DNA of 64,000 bases from Cavia porcellus (Eukaryota > Chordata > Mammalia > Rodentia > Caviidae). Both the position numbers and the translations under genes were made by a program. The stretch covers positions 74,913,482 through 74,977,481 of the forward strand of contig NW_026947484.1 of assembly GCF_034190915.1 (NCBI RefSeq), written 5' to 3'. Below, one piece after another: positions 36,707-49,988 of this stretch (within the stretch, counting starts at the first letter, position 1; the number at the start of each line of letters is the position of its first letter). Under the pieces are notes generated by a model. It was not told where the DNA came from. It ran no database searches and worked only from the letters and a program-made list of their open reading frames with translations.

Positions 36707-37457
36707 ACTCATAGTATACATGAAAAAAGAAAAACACATTAGATAAGAAAAAAGAAAAACTCTCTAAGATTAAACATAGATTCTGCAAGCATTCAATGGA
36801 AGGGTTTAAGAAAAAAACAACTTGAGGAAATCTAACAGGACATGGGAGGTCAGGGGGGAGAAGTACTAAAGACAAAGAAAAGAGAATTAGAGGATCCGTC
36901 CAGAAACTCTGACATCTGGCCAGTAAAAGAGGAAATTATGAATAAGCAATAAAGCATTCTGCAAACCTAGGAAAGAAACAGCTCTTCAGGTCAATATGGT
37001 CGACCATGAAGGCATAGAAGAGACTAATGAATGCCTGGGCTCAGTCTTTTGAAATTTCCAAATAATGAGAACAAGAAAGATACGTTGAAAGGTACTAGAA
37101 AGAAAAAACCCACCAAGGCTGTGATTTAAGCCAGTACCAGACTTCTCACCAGCATGGCAGGTCCAGGAAATTCACTACTTCAGGGTGGCCCTCAGCTCAG
37201 CAGAGTCAGCACCTCGGGTTTTCCAAGATACAGACCCTCAAGCCTCAGATTCCCTCGTCAGATTTGTAAGTTACCAAGATCGCTGAGTGATTTGCATGCA
37301 CATTAACAAACACACCAATGAGGAAAAGAATCATTGCTGACTTGGAATTGTGTGCCCAATGATCAATTGTGTGCAAGGGCAAATCGAAGCACTTGACGGC
37401 ATGCGATGACTCAAAACAGGTATCAGAAGTTTTTGAGGATGTTGTCCAGGAAAGGAT
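36707..37457. other. Noncoding DNA right of the provirus
   Basis: A-rich text, possibly old L1-related, but not assignable. Confidence 0.35.
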
Positions 37458-37471
37458 GAAAACAAAGGGAT

Positions 37472-37576
37472 CGGGCTGGGGATTTAGCTCAGTGGCATTA
37501 GCGCCTGCCTGGCAAGCATGAGATTATGAGTTTGATTCCTGGTACCGAAGGGGGGAAAAAAAACCCCAAACAAAAA
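37472..37576 (+). mobile_element. ID-like tRNA-derived SINE with target duplication
   Basis: GGGCTGGGGATTTAGCTCAG begins a tRNA-like body with box A (TAGCTCAGTGG) and a box B-like GAGTTTGATTCC, followed by an A-rich tail. A 14-bp duplication GAAAACAAAGGGAT flanks it (37458-37471 and 37577-37590). Confidence 0.88.
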
Positions 37577-37636
37577 GAAAACAAAGGGATGACCAGGGGA
37601 TCCAAAAAGCAGTGTATCAAGAGATCATTGAAGGGG

Positions 37637-37720
37637 GCTGGGGATTTAGCTCAGCGGCATAAGCACCTGCCTTGTAAGCAGGCAGTTGTGAGTTCAATCC
37701 CTGGTACCAGTAAAAAAAAG
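37637..37720 (+). mobile_element. ID-like tRNA-derived SINE with target duplication
   Basis: A second copy of the same family lies 46 bases after the first copy's target duplication, in the same orientation. A perfect 17-bp duplication AGAGATCATTGAAGGGG flanks it (37620-37636 and 37721-37737). The body (CGGCATAAGCACCTGCC, then GGTACCAG) differs from the usual ID consensus. Confidence 0.9.
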
Positions 37721-37737
37721 AGAGATCATTGAAGGGG

Positions 37738-39062
37738 ATTCACCTCTGATACTCGTGAAGTAAATTAGGAAGGAAACAGTCCACACGGCAGCATTATAGA
37801 AACAGAACTTGGATCTATTAGATGTCCAAAAAGAGGTCAGACTGCTAGATAAAGACAGATCCATTTCCCCCATAATTTGATTGAGACAATAGAAAAGTCG
37901 AAGTGGTGGTGAAGGCAATTGTTTTTTTTTTGTTGTTGTTGTTGTTTTTGTTGCTTAATAGGATAAAAGAAGGTCAATAAGAAAGTCCAGGATAATTAAA
38001 ATAAAAAAATAACAAAGTTCATCATAGTCTGAATATGAAGTAAACTAAAATATAGCAATTGATGGATTTTAGAGGAAAAGACATTTAATTTGAACTTGAT
38101 GCTTAGGAACATCTCCTTTGAATGGCCCAGGGGTCATCGTATTGGGTTTGTGACCACGTCAGTCTCCGTGGCATTATAAATACTCACAGTAAGGTTATGG
38201 ATCACTGTTACTTTCAGGATTTCTATTCAACATATAGACAAGGTATATGGGACAAGATGGTGGTTACGTATGATAAAGTAAATATTCTACTGACAAATAT
38301 AAAGTGTAAATTTGTGCTCAGTGGCAGGTGGGGGGCAGAAGGGCCAAGACAAGCTAGAAAACATAGGATGGTGTATCATTTACAGTAAAAGAAGCCAAAA
38401 TACTAATTATTTACATAACATTTAACATTACAAAAGCAGCCAATAACTATAAATATTAAGCATTAGGAAACATGAAATGAGGGCGATGAAGGCATAGTCT
38501 CATCTTTATAGTAGGAGATCAAGAGATATTGCCTAATTTAAGTCCATAAATTCTGACATACTGTGCAGAGCTATGGAGGTAACTCCTGGAAGAATTAGAA
38601 TAACCCTCTCCATGAAAAACACAAATAGTGAAACAGTGGTGTATTTCTCATTACACTCATGTTTTTGTTTTTGAAATCTAATTAATGACCTATTTCCAAG
38701 TCCTACTGAAATAGTCGTATGAATTGATTAATTAGAGTGACATAAACAAGCTTCAAAAATGTATTGTTGTGGTGTGTTACAAGTTAATTTCCAGTGTGGG
38801 TCATTCCTACTCAGTAGAAAGCTTTTCTTCCCACGGTTGATTCCAGGACCCCAGCCACTTTCTCTTGTGATGCTATCTTGCAATTTTGTAAGTCTTCTGC
38901 ATTTAGCTAGTTGATAAAGAAAACTCACTGCTTAAATGACCTCGCTCAGAAATGGCACCTTCAGTTCCACTTTCATTCCTTTGAGAGAACTAGTCACCAT
39001 CCCATCCAGATCTAAGGAGAGCTTGTGAGTGGAGTTTCTGGAGAGGTCTGCATTATAGAGTA
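37738..39062. other. Noncoding DNA
   Basis: AT-rich, with a T-rich run at 37920-37950. No exon is recognised. Confidence 0.4.
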
Positions 39063-39600
39063 TCTTAGTTTGTTTTCTGCTGCTGTAGCAGAATATCTGA
39101 GACTGGGTAGTTTATAAAGAACAAAGATTGGCTGTGTATGGTGTTGCACACCTGTATATCCAGGGCTCAGGACTGAGGCAGAAGGATCGCTGTGAGTCTG
39201 AGGCCATTCTGGGCTACAAAGTGAGTTCAAGGCCAGCCTGAACTACATAGTGAAGCCCTGTCTCAAAAAGAACAAAACTGTATTTCTTATGGTCCTGGAA
39301 GTGGGATGTCAGAAAGCATCGTGCTAGAATCTGGATGGGGGTTTTCCTTCCGATTTACAACAGGGCAGAGAATATAGCATGGGCAGGACGTGTACATGCA
39401 AAGATGGAAGGGAAACTGGGCCCAAGGCAACCTTTCCAGGAGTTGGCTCCTAACCCAGTCATACAAGCCTTAGTCCATTCATATGGGCAGTACTCACGTG
39501 ACCTAATCATCTCTCAAATGCCCCATCTCAACTCTGTTACAATAGCAGCTGAGTTCATCATGGGCTTTGGAAGGGACATTCAAACCATAGCACGAGGGTG
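39063..39600 (-). mobile_element. MaLR-type LTR interrupted by a B1
   Basis: CTTAGTTTGTTTTCTGCTGC and GACTGGGTAGTTTATAAAG open a reversed MaLR LTR, which resumes after the B1 at about 39279 and ends near 39600 (GGACATTCAAACCATAGCAC). Confidence 0.75.
39129..39278 (+). mobile_element. B1 SINE nested in MaLR LTR
   Basis: A full-length B1-like copy (GTGTTGCACACCTGTATATC, then GTTCAAGGCCAGCCTGAAC and GCCCTGTCTCAAAAAG). AAAGAACAAA on both sides is the likely target duplication. Confidence 0.85.
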
Positions 39601-41026
39601 AGCTTAAATTTGGGATGGGTGACAACTCGTTTTGTTCACCTTCTTTTTCCAAATAACCATTATGGTTAAACGGCATATGTCCCTTGCCCTCTGCCCACAG
39701 AGTGCATGTGTTGGAGGGCAGGAAGGGTGACCGCCCATCAGCTTTGCTTTGAGTCATTTGCACACTTGTAATTCTTTCCCCTCATTCTGCTATCACTTTT
39801 CTGAGCACTTCAACATTTTTTTCTTTCACTTAGTAGCTGTGCTTACCATAACCGGATACTGTGTCCTCTTTCTAAGGGAATCCATTGGCACTGTGGTGGA
39901 AGGCAGCACTTAAAAAGCACTTGTTGCTCTCTGGTGCTAGGTCCATGAGAACAGCCATAAACTGGGGGCCCACCCAGTGACCCTCCTCTCCTCTGAACCA
40001 GCTGGTGCTCACAGTGGGTGTGGGAGACACACTTGTCACCTGGCCCGCACACCTGCTGGCTCACAGGAAGGGCAGTTTGGCTTCTCGTTTCTCTTCCCAG
40101 CCCCACCTAGCCACTAGTGGCTCATGGAAGGGTGAATGTGCTGCTTCTCAGTGTGCATTCTTAACCACTGTGTTATTGTGTCTCTGACTCTAATCCCTGT
40201 CCCTGGCTTCTTTTCCCTCCCCACCAGTCCCCCAGGTTGTCAAGAAGTTTCTCTGATCTCACTTCTCCTGGGTCCTCCGGTCTATTGGAGGAATCTCTGA
40301 GGAACTTCTGTTTTCTGCAGCAGGGGACTTGGATGCTAAAGGACAAGGGCTGGCTGCAGTCATGTTCCCAAGTATTATCTATGAGGTGCACAGAGGGACA
40401 AAGGGAGCGTGAGACTGGGAATAACAGGGATGGGGATCAGGTGCAGGTGCAGGACTCAGGGTCCCAAGCATCTGAGATCCCAGGACAGCAGTGTAGACTA
40501 GGCAAAAGAGGAACGTGGGGTGGTCCCCTTGGGAGTCTGATGACCTGGCAGTACAATCTCATCACTGGAGGGCCCTTTGCTTCTTGCATGAGGTAAGACA
40601 GGAAGGTGATAATATATGCTTCTAGAAGAGCTGGAACACAGGTCAGTTCTGCAAAACACAAAGAGAATTTGGGAGGCACAGAAGGCAAATCTAGAGCTGC
40701 GTTGTTGGTTATGGTAACCACTAGCCTCACGTGGCCTTCACTTGACCTGTACTAATGTAAAATTCATATCACATTTTGATGACTTAGCAGGAGAAAAGAA
40801 TGTAGATTTTCTCAGTAATAATTTATACTGATCACATGTTAAAATGATGCAATTGTGGATATATTAGGGAAACCAAAATAGATTAATTTTTATTGTTACT
40901 TTTTATCTTTTTAAGATATGAGTCCTAGAAAACTTAAAATTACAGGTGTGGCTTGTAATATATATATTACACTGGGGTGATCCAGAAAGAAGGAACATGA
41001 ACCACAAAGACTTAGGAGTGTACATG
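39601..41026. other. Noncoding DNA
   Basis: Text at 40690-40770 (GTAACCACTAGCCTCACGTGG) resembles an ancient hAT-type DNA repeat. No exon is seen; the 119-codon ORF at 40237-40596 is unrecognised. Confidence 0.4.
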
Positions 41027-41225
41027 AGGTATAACAGTGTACAATTGTAATTCTAACACTCTGGGAGGCTGAGGCAAAAAGATCGCAAATTCAAGTCTAG
41101 CCTGGATAATTTAGTGATTTAGCAAGGTTTTTTTCTCAAAGCAAAATAAGAAATAATAATTAAAATGTCTGGAGAAATAGCACAGTGTGAAGGCTCTGGG
41201 TTCAACACCCATGAACAAAAAAGAA
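41027..41225 (+). mobile_element. B1-dID type SINE
   Basis: B1 text (CTGGGAGGCTGAGGCAAAAAG) is followed by an A-rich linker and an ID-like tail (CTCTGGGTTCAACACCCATG). Confidence 0.75.
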
Positions 41226-41400
41226 AATCAGATCATGTAAAGGAAGGTTCCTAAGAGAGGGAGACTCTGTGGCTGGTGCCTGAGAAGAAAGACAGGAAAA
41301 TTTTACCAATGAAGTGTTCAGGAAGCTATAAGAGGCGTGAGGTGTGTTGTTATCTTTTATGTCTATCTTCCTATGACATCTTGAGTAAAATCTACACTAG

Positions 41401-41567
41401 TTTTGTTTTGTATTTTTGAGGCAGCATCTCACTATGCAGTACAGGCTGGCCCTGAACTCATTTTGCAGCCTTGCCTGACTTCAGATTTGCAGCAATCTTC
41501 CTGCCTCAGCCTCCCAAGTGCTGGGATTACAGGCATGCACCACCATACCCAGCTACATTAGTGTTTA
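41401..41567 (-). mobile_element. B1 SINE
   Basis: CTCAGCCTCCCAAGTGCTGG and GATTACAGGCATGCACCACC are the reverse of a B1. Confidence 0.85.
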
Positions 41568-42481
41568 ATACAATGCTTTAAAAACTATTTCCCTTGGAAG
41601 CTCATGTCTTCCTTTGTGGTGCTCAAAAGGCTGCAAATCCTAGAAAAACACACTTCAGTATATTTTTCACTTTGTTAAGGCCTAAATAAAATTGAGAACT
41701 AGTAGAAGAGGGTAGCTGGAAGCATACTCCTTTCTGACATTCTAATCAAGAGAATTCTTACAAGGCTTTGGTCATCTGCAAGTCTTTTGGAAGGGGAAGT
41801 AATTTTCACTTTTCCCCACATTATGTTTCTTTTTTTCCCTGTTAACTTTTGCTAATATGACTGAACTGAGAGACCTGGCTGTCCTAGGAGGGTTTAGTTT
41901 GTATGGCACTTCTAGCTCATCAGATTCAAATCGACATCATCTCCATTGTCGCTAACATAGTTGCTCGATGACTTTTGTTTTTTAGGAGCTGTGAAGTTGG
42001 ATTGTTAAAGAGGGAACTTTCCTGGGTACGACTGCTTTTAACCACTGAGGGTAGCCCTGGAATAACAGATTTGAGACACAGCTAGGATAATTGTTTGAAG
42101 ATAATGACTAGCGTATCCTAAGCTGCTTTCCTAACCCATGAATAAAAAGAAGCTCAGAAACACGAATTTAATTTGAAACTGTGTAATTAGGACCCTGGCT
42201 GACATTCTGGCATATTGTTGGAGGAAGGAAAACAGAACACTAGAGAGAACAGAGAAGAGCAAGTTAACGCACTTCTAATGAGCCAAATAATTTATAAAAG
42301 TAACAACAGCAGTAAATTGAGGTGATGTGATCTCAAAGGAAAGACTACATTTTAATGAATTACTGTTCCTTTCTTCCTTAGCCTAAGATTCCCACATTTC
42401 ATTTTCCTTCTGCAGTATGAATTAATGAAAACTAACCTAGCTGAACTGATTTTAGAAACTTACTGTCCTGAACGTTGTGTC

Positions 42482-42526
<45 letters not shown>

Positions 42527-43655
42527 TAGGAATATCAGGAAAAGGGTCCAGATTGATTGTGACTAGAGATTTAATACCCCCACACTGAGTGTAAAGTAGC
42601 AACACAAAAATAAACACCACAGGTGGTGGAAAGGAAGTTGTTGGGGGTTATCAAAAAAGAAGAGAAACAAGGAAAATCATCAAGCTTCTCTAACCCTCAG
42701 TAAATTATGAATTATGTAGATAGTTTTGATTTTATACCAGGAGCATTTCATAAAAGTCAGGTAGACTTTTATAGGCTTTGATTGCCAGAGCATTTCCCTT
42801 GGGTTTTTCTATAAAATCTGCAAGATTTCCCTTCTGATTTTCTGTGATTGCTTTAAGATGATTTTATGTATTGTATTGCAATCAGAATGATGAATGATTT
42901 GATCATTAACATGCTAAACAAAGAACTAGAGGATGAGTAAATCTGCATAAATTCAGGAATTTCTCTTTAATCCAGGCTGGGTTATGATCAGAGCTTTGTG
43001 GTTGGCACTGCTCAATTAATCCAAGTGCACTAATTAATTTTCCTGCCTAGTTAGCGCCAGCCACTGATTTCAAGGTGGAATGAAAGGAATGAACTTGATT
43101 TCACAGTAATCACACAAGAGTGCATTCGCCCCAGTGGCCTCTGCCCTACTGCTTCTTCTGTGAGGATGCAGGCTTATGTTAAAGGTGTGCTCACTGACCA
43201 AACCAGTTCCAAAACAACCCTTTGGAATTAACTTCACAGCCTGAAGCAGAGTCTTTCCTAATCTTGGCTGTTGTACATCATCCTTTAGGGATAGATTAGA
43301 TATTTGAAGAACATCAAAAAGCATGCACACAGACAAGAAAGAGGAAAATAAAAAAATAAAGACAAGCATGCCTGACCAAATCTTGTAAACAAGATGCATC
43401 GTGATACCTCTGGATGATACAAATCAGTATGACTATAGAATATTGAAAATTACTTGCTGGTGCTTTCAATTTGAAATCAATTCCAATATAGGAGAGCCCT
43501 AGTGTTTGATCAAATGCAGTGCCCTTGGAACATGGAAGCATAGTCTGCCAAGGTGACTATTCTGGAGGGATCATGCCAATTTAGATGTTTGTTGTTTAAA
43601 AAAAAAATCAATCACATCACTTTACGGGCTCCCTGTAATGCAATAGAAAGAACAT
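41568..43655. other. Noncoding DNA, possibly with conserved elements
   Basis: No exon is recognised. Stretches at 42160-42400 and 42950-43090 have homeobox-type motifs and little repeat character. Confidence 0.4.
42484..42525. repeat. (GT)n microsatellite
   Basis: A perfect run of about 20 GT units. Confidence 0.95.
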
Positions 43656-43860
43656 GAACAGTTAGACCCAGCAGATCTCTCTGCTCCTTTCAGTTTTGAG
43701 AGACCTTGGACAATTTCTTTAAGCTCTCTGAGCTACTACTTCATAATCAGAAAATGAAGATAATAATTTTCAGGAGGACTGTTGTGATGGCTAGAAATAT
43801 AGTATTAAAGTAAATATATATATCGTGCCTGTCATAGGTAAGTGTGATTATTATCTGATG
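43656..43860 (+). mobile_element. MIR SINE
   Basis: GAGACCTTGGACAATTTC and AAGCTCTCTGAGC, followed by GAAGATAATAATTTTCAG, follow the MIR consensus. Confidence 0.75.
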
Positions 43861-43989
43861 GATTTATTCATACCCAGGATTAGTTAAAAACTGATTCCAG
43901 GTAGCTTGTTTTTTACCCCTATATAGCCTTACTTAGGGAATTCTAATATTAATAAATGTATCATATGCTTAAAACATTTATATTATTTT

Positions 43990-44145
43990 TGTTGGTTTTT
44001 TTTTCCCCAAGACACAGTCTCGTGATGTAGTTCAGGCTTTCCTTGAACTCACTATGTAGCCCAGACTGGGCTCAAACTCATAGCAATCCTCCTGCCTCAG
44101 CCTCCCAAGTGCCAGGATGAAAGGTATGCACCACCACACCTGGCA
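43990..44145 (-). mobile_element. B1 SINE
   Basis: A T-rich start, GTAGCCCAGACTGGGCTCAA and CTCAGCCTCCCAAGTGCC are a reversed B1. Confidence 0.85.
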
Positions 44146-44234
44146 ATATTAATGTTTACTTTTTAAAAATATGTATTGATTTGTTAAATACTAATTACGA
44201 TATTGCAAAACCTACATTAGTAAATGTTACAAAT

Positions 44235-44460
44235 GATACACTTGAGCTGTATCAGACATTGTGATAAGTACTATATTAACTGGTATTATCCTTACGCTAA
44301 CCCTGTGCTGTAAGAACTATTATTATATCATTTTAGAAACGATAACATAGGGTCATTTGCTCTAAGTTCTCCAAAGTCAAAGAGCAAATAAGTGATAAAA
44401 CTGAGGTTCAGAGTCAAGCATTTTGTCTCCCAAATCTGTTCCTTTAAGCAGGAGATGGTG
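44235..44460 (-). mobile_element. MIR SINE
   Basis: The reversed MIR core is seen in AAACTGAGGTTCAGAG and the preceding GCAAATAAGTGATAAAAC. Confidence 0.65.
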
Positions 44461-47400
44461 CGATAATCCTTCAGGGATAGACCTGCTATTTGAATAATAT
44501 CAAGCACAGTCTATAATCAGCTCTGTTAATAAAGTAATAATATATCGTTTGAGGTTTTTAAAAATCTAATAATATAACTAAATGTTATGACAGAATATTG
44601 AGAATGCTTTGCAGCTAACTTCAAATGCCATAAATTAACTTTGAAAGCTATTCCAAAAATAAAGGCATAGGCAAGATCTTCAAGCAAAGAAAATGCACTT
44701 GAGTTGTGTTAGCATGTCAGCTAGGGCTTGCTGAAGGACCAGGATCCCCTTACCTGAGATGGGCAGGTCCAATTACAGGTGTAAGAAAAAGTGTAGCCCT
44801 GCAGGGAGTTTACCCTCTTATGGGACACAGCAGTTATCAAGAGGTGGCCACCAAACAAGCCATTGGTGTTCTTGATCCAAAAAACAGAGTTTTGAAGGTA
44901 ATGAGGCAGTCAATCCTGAGCAGCCAGTCTTCAGGGGACCCTGATGTGTCATCAGGGGCCAGCTCCTGGTCCTAGACAGAAAGGCACATCTAAGGCTAAA
45001 GTCAGGATTGACTGGAGCCTGCGCAGAGGCTGAGTGTGCTGTGGATGGGGCAGGATGGTGAAAGAAAATCAAGGGGCTCTGCTCAAGGGAGAGGGAGAGG
45101 CTGAGATGCAGGCAGGCAGGCTTTGTTGCACCAGCCCGTGAGGCTTCCGGTGTGGATTTCCTGCAGTGATTCCTTGAATGTCATTAACCACTGGAGAAGG
45201 AAAGAGCTGGGGCATAGCAGAGCCAGGTACAGGATTTCCCATTAGGGTATTCCCTGCATGATGTTTATTATAGCTGTAACATTTGTAGGCTCCTATATGG
45301 CTTTAAATATACCAGCTATTGTTTGATGTCTTTTTTCCAACTATGTATATGAGTAGCACACCTCTGGCATCAGTTAGGGCTCAGTGGGAAGCATAGGAGG
45401 CAGGTAACAGTGAGGCCAGGGCCGTTTACAAAGGTGTGAGCTATGTGGAACCTCGCTGTGTGGCCCATAAGCCTAAAGGGACGGGGAAAGGCCCAGCATC
45501 CAAGCCCAGTAGGGCTGCCCTCTAGGGTAGACGTGGTGCCCTCGGAAGTGACTTTATAGGGAGGCAACAGGGAGAACAAATATCCCAGTCTCAGCTTCCT
45601 CCCTCTCTGATATCTCACTAGAGCTCCCCTTGGCCAAACGCACACAGCAGCCAGAGCCCAGACAGTGACGGGCAGTGCTGCCGAGCAGCACAGGTAGAAG
45701 GGAAGAGTCCTTCTCCAGGGGAAACTGAAGATGCGCAGCCTGTCTTCCGCTGAGCTGGAGAAGGTCAAGGACCAGGCACTCACCTCCCTCTGAACTCATT
45801 CCCGGTGCTGTCTGCCAGACCGCGATGACCCTTTCAGGAACAAGGACATCAAGGGAAACAAAATATTTTGCTGAAATAAGATGTATGCCAGAGGGCGTTT
45901 TGGACCCAGTGAGTCTATCTAAACTCAAAATGATTTCTGGAAAGAGAAATGTGTGTTTGGCTCCCATTACCACTAAATGTAATTTCCAAAGGAAATGGAG
46001 GTTTAATAAACTCTAGTCTTTTATCTCTGTCTTTTATGTTACTCTGGCAAATAGGTGCATTGTGTTTTAAAAAGCTGTTGATGCACGTAGAGTTCCTGAT
46101 TGCCTTTGATTCCCTGGTAGATGCTTCACAACTGATCTAATTCACAGGAAGAAAATGTCTCTTAGCAGGTAGAGAAACATACAGGAATGCATATGCACTC
46201 TTACACTTTCATCCTTCTTATGAGAACGATTAATCTTCCTGAGTACATCATGGGTTTGGGCAGTGAGATACAGCATCCTCTTTAGCCGCCTGATAACTGG
46301 CTGATGATACAGACATTAGCAGTTCACTGTGGTTTCAGGGTCATACGCTGTCCAGAATGCTAGCTGGCCAGGTCCTTCTTACTCCAGTACATGTCCAGGT
46401 GGTTTAGGACAGTCTCAGTCTAAGAAATAAGACTGTACTTCCTACCCCAGGGCGGAAAGGCAAGAAGCTCTCACTTAATCCATGGGAAGCAAGTTTAAGT
46501 ATTTTACCTCCCAAGGACTATTGAGAGGAACCAGGATCCACCCCCTGTGCCAGGCAGGTGCTAGAAGGTGGGTCCAGTAGAATACAAAGATGGAAGTACA
46601 GTCCAGCAGGGAGTCTACCACCACCCAAGGATGCAGCACAACAAAAAAGTTTAAATATATACAAATATAAAAGCTTTTATGTGAAGGGGATAACTTTACT
46701 ACTTTAGTTTTTGCAGGGAGCATAGAGCAACTAGTACATCTTTTTCCTTCGTTCCCCACTTCTCCTCCTTTTCCCCCTGAGCCAGTTTTCCCTATAGCTG
46801 CTTGCATTAGGGACACCCAGCCCGACCCCCACCCAAACACACAGGCATACACGGTATCCTCTGTGTTAGCAACCCCGTGTGATTCTTTTTATTCCTTTTC
46901 ACATTCTATCTTGTCTTCAATCAGACCTTTCTGAATGTGTTAAAAGGGACAGTCTATTTGCAATTCTGGTCAACAACTAAAGGAAAGATCAAGGAAAGTA
47001 ATTTATAGCCTCCTGTTCTATCAGCCTCAAATCAAGGTGAGCTTCAGCTAACATTATGAGGCATGGGATTTGACTGCTGAATCCTGAAATGCTCTATTCT
47101 AAATGGTGCATCCAGGTATTCAGTTTTTCTAGCCAGGCTGGGAATATTTCGGAACTAGGGGCTTGAGAGATACCTGTGCTTCCCTGCTGGCAGCCTGAGG
47201 CCCTTTACCTCCTGTAGGACCCCTCTCCATACTGTGCAGGTGCCCTGTGAAGGGGACACTATTGGCTGTCATCCAGGACACCCCGCCTTTATGTAGAAGG
47301 AAAGGATTTTCTTCAACCAGCCTCTTGTCCACCCTGTGCTCACCCCTCCAGAGGCAGCTGCACCATCACCAAGGTGGCCATCAGTCTCTTAGGCCCAGTG

Positions 47401-47752
47401 CCCAAGAGGTGGACCAGCTTATGGAATCCACAGCCCATCAGAGCAACAGCACTGAAATGGATTCACAAAGTGACGCAAATTGTTGTAACTCTAGGCTCCT
47501 TTTGTATCTTGAATCTATTTCTATTTTGCATTTAGCATCCAGAATTATACTTATTAAAACTGTCTGCCTTAGAAGGCTGGGACTGTGGCTTAAAAACTTT
47601 TGAATGTCCTTTTGTCTGCATAGTGCTGGAAATATGTCCAATAAAGGCCGACTGGATCAATACACTCAAACGTAGGAAAGTGTTGGATCACTGGCATTTT
47701 GGGGGGCCCTTAAACATCAGAAGAAGTTGAAGGAGGTGGATAAGTACATGTC
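44461..47752. other. Noncoding DNA
   Basis: I found no exon with splice sites and coding character. Overlapping - strand ORFs at 45370-45973 show no family resemblance. Confidence 0.4.
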
Positions 47753-48165
47753 TTGGTTACTTTTCTGTAGTTGTTGAGACAAAATACCTGATGCCCAACC
47801 TGAAGGAAGGAAAGGTTTATTTAGCTACAGTTTTTGGAGGTTTCAGTTCATACTCAGCTGGCTCCAAGGCAGGGTGGTGTGGCTTAGGGGCAGCCATTCA
47901 TGGCACAAGCAATAAGAGCAAAAGGGCAAAAGAGGAAAACATGCCTCCTTCCCTCACTTATGCTGTATGCCAGGTACCCACCCCGGGCAAGTGCAGCACT
48001 CACACTGCCAATCCTAGTGCTAGACAACAAACCAATCACAAAGGCTGAATTCGGCCACCTCCATGACTGCATGAGAGGGACATCCAGATACAGACAACAG
48101 TGCAATACAGATTCAAGATGGACAGAAGATGGTCCCCGAATAGCTGACCATGGCATTGTCTAGTG
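47753..48165 (-). mobile_element. MaLR-type LTR
   Basis: GGTTACTTTTCTGTAGTTGT, GAGACAAAATACCTGATGCC and GGTTTCAGTTCATACTCAGC parallel the other MaLR copies. Confidence 0.7.
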
Positions 48166-49009
48166 GACTGTCGCAATTGGGTCAGAAAAGGACAGAATAA
48201 AGGATTTTTTTCTTTTTAAGCACTAAAAATTGATTTATCCTCTGTATTTGGCACTAGAGACCTTCATATTTGTAAGGCATTATTGTGAAGAATGGCAGGA
48301 GAAATAAATGAGATACATGGATGGTAGGTTAGAGGTCGGAGAGGGAGACTACCTGGATCCCCCCTCTCCGAACTCCCAGTGGTATCTACAGCTCCAGAAA
48401 AGAGACTTATACCCTTACCCACAATGTGCCAGCTCCTCAGCCTCTTCCCATGTCTCCATCCTCATCTCCTGCCCACTGTCTCTTACTCCACACCTGCTCG
48501 TGGTGTTATTTTTGTCCTTAAGTACTTACAGCAAGTCCTTTCTAACTTCAGGGGCCTTGCCCTGAGCTCAAAGGCAGCCTCTTTCTTGATCACTCAGCCC
48601 TCAGCTAACTGTTCTCTCTTCTAGCCAAGATCATCATGAAGCCCTCTCCATGCCATCACCAGGGTGTAGTTTTTCCATGAAATATTTCACTGTGAATTTG
48701 CCTTGTTTACTTCCTGTGTAATCATTGTCTGTTCTCCCTCGCCTTTCCCTCTGCCCCCTGCAGAGCATGGGCAAACAGGGCTTCCTGTAAGCAGAAAGGT
48801 TGGTCTCACTTAGTGCCCACTGGTCCTGATGACCAGGATATGGCCTGGAGGCTGTTACCTATTGGACACTCATCAAGTATGAAATTGCTCTGGGGAAAAC
48901 AAGAAAGAATCACCTCAATCAGGGAAGACACCAGGACTCTGGGCTGGTGGAACAGACTGCAAAAGGAGGCTTGGAAGTGGTGCTGGAGGAGCAGAATGAC
49001 GCATTTTGC
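48166..49009. other. Noncoding DNA
   Basis: I recognise nothing in this stretch. Confidence 0.35.
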
Positions 49010-49225
49010 CACGAATAGGAGTCAAGAGCTAGAAACCAGAGCTCGAATGCCAGTGCCATTCCTTACCATGTGTGCAAACCAGGCAGTGACCTCACCTTTC
49101 TGTGCCTCCATTTCCTCATTTGCAAAAAGAGCCAAAATGCTCTTCTTAGACTGGTGTGAAAACTGAGTTGTTACGTGGCAAATCCCAGCAGCACCTAGCA
49201 CATAGCTAAGCATTTTTGCTATGCA
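49010..49225 (+). mobile_element. MIR SINE
   Basis: CCTCCATTTCCTCATTTGC and AGCACCTAGCACATAGC match MIR text. Confidence 0.75.
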
Positions 49226-49604
49226 TAACAGGGGAATCACTGAAGGTCTGAGGAACATGGTATGGACTTGGGCCTGTGTTTTTGGAAGCTCCCCAGGCTG
49301 GCAGGAAAGAGAATTAGTTAGAGGGGGCTGAGAATGCAGTGGAGGAAAGAAGTGTCTAGGGAAGATGGGCCAAGACAATGAGGGGCCATGAGGATGAGCC
49401 GAGAGTTACTAAAGCACCACTCCCTCACTGCTTTGGGGAAGGAGGTCAGGGAATGGCAGCCTTGGCCTTTACAGGAGTGAAGGAAGGGGCCCAGGTTTTG
49501 GAAGAAAAGTGCACTGTCTGCTTTTTATTTAAGAGTTTATGCCCAGTCCATTGGCCCACTTGGAAGGACTCTCCAAAAGAACATGACAGAAACTGATACA
49601 TAGT

Positions 49605-49735
49605 AGTTTTTTGCTGTTGCTGCTGGTTTCTCATAGGGTCTCAACTATGTAGTTCAGGCTGGCCTGGAACTTACAGCGATCCTCCTGCCACAAGCTCCTG
49701 AGTGCTGGGATTATAGGCATGTGCCACACATAGTG
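49605..49735 (-). mobile_element. B1 SINE
   Basis: GTAGTTCAGGCTGGCCTGG and GAGTGCTGGGATTATAGGC are a reversed B1. Confidence 0.85.
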
Positions 49736-49965
49736 TTGAACCCAGTTACCACATGTGTGGAAGAATCCTAAGGATCTTGCCTGTTCTTTACTTGTTTCAT
49801 GTCTATTTGCATATGCACCATCCACAGACCGTGTATAAAGCTATTTAGTCAGCAATTTGATAGAGGGTCGAACCAAATTATGTAGCTACAAGTTTCTCTA
49901 GAAACAGGTAGAAGCCCACCTAAACTTTCTAAAATCACCTAGGTTGCAGGTATATGACAAGTCTT

Positions 49966-49988
49966 TTATATATATATATATATATATA
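49966..49988. repeat. (TA)n microsatellite
   Basis: A short perfect TA run. Confidence 0.9.

Noticed and set aside
37472..37720. tRNA genes
   Set aside because: The tRNA-like bodies carry extra 5' bases, A-rich tails and target duplications, so they are SINEs.
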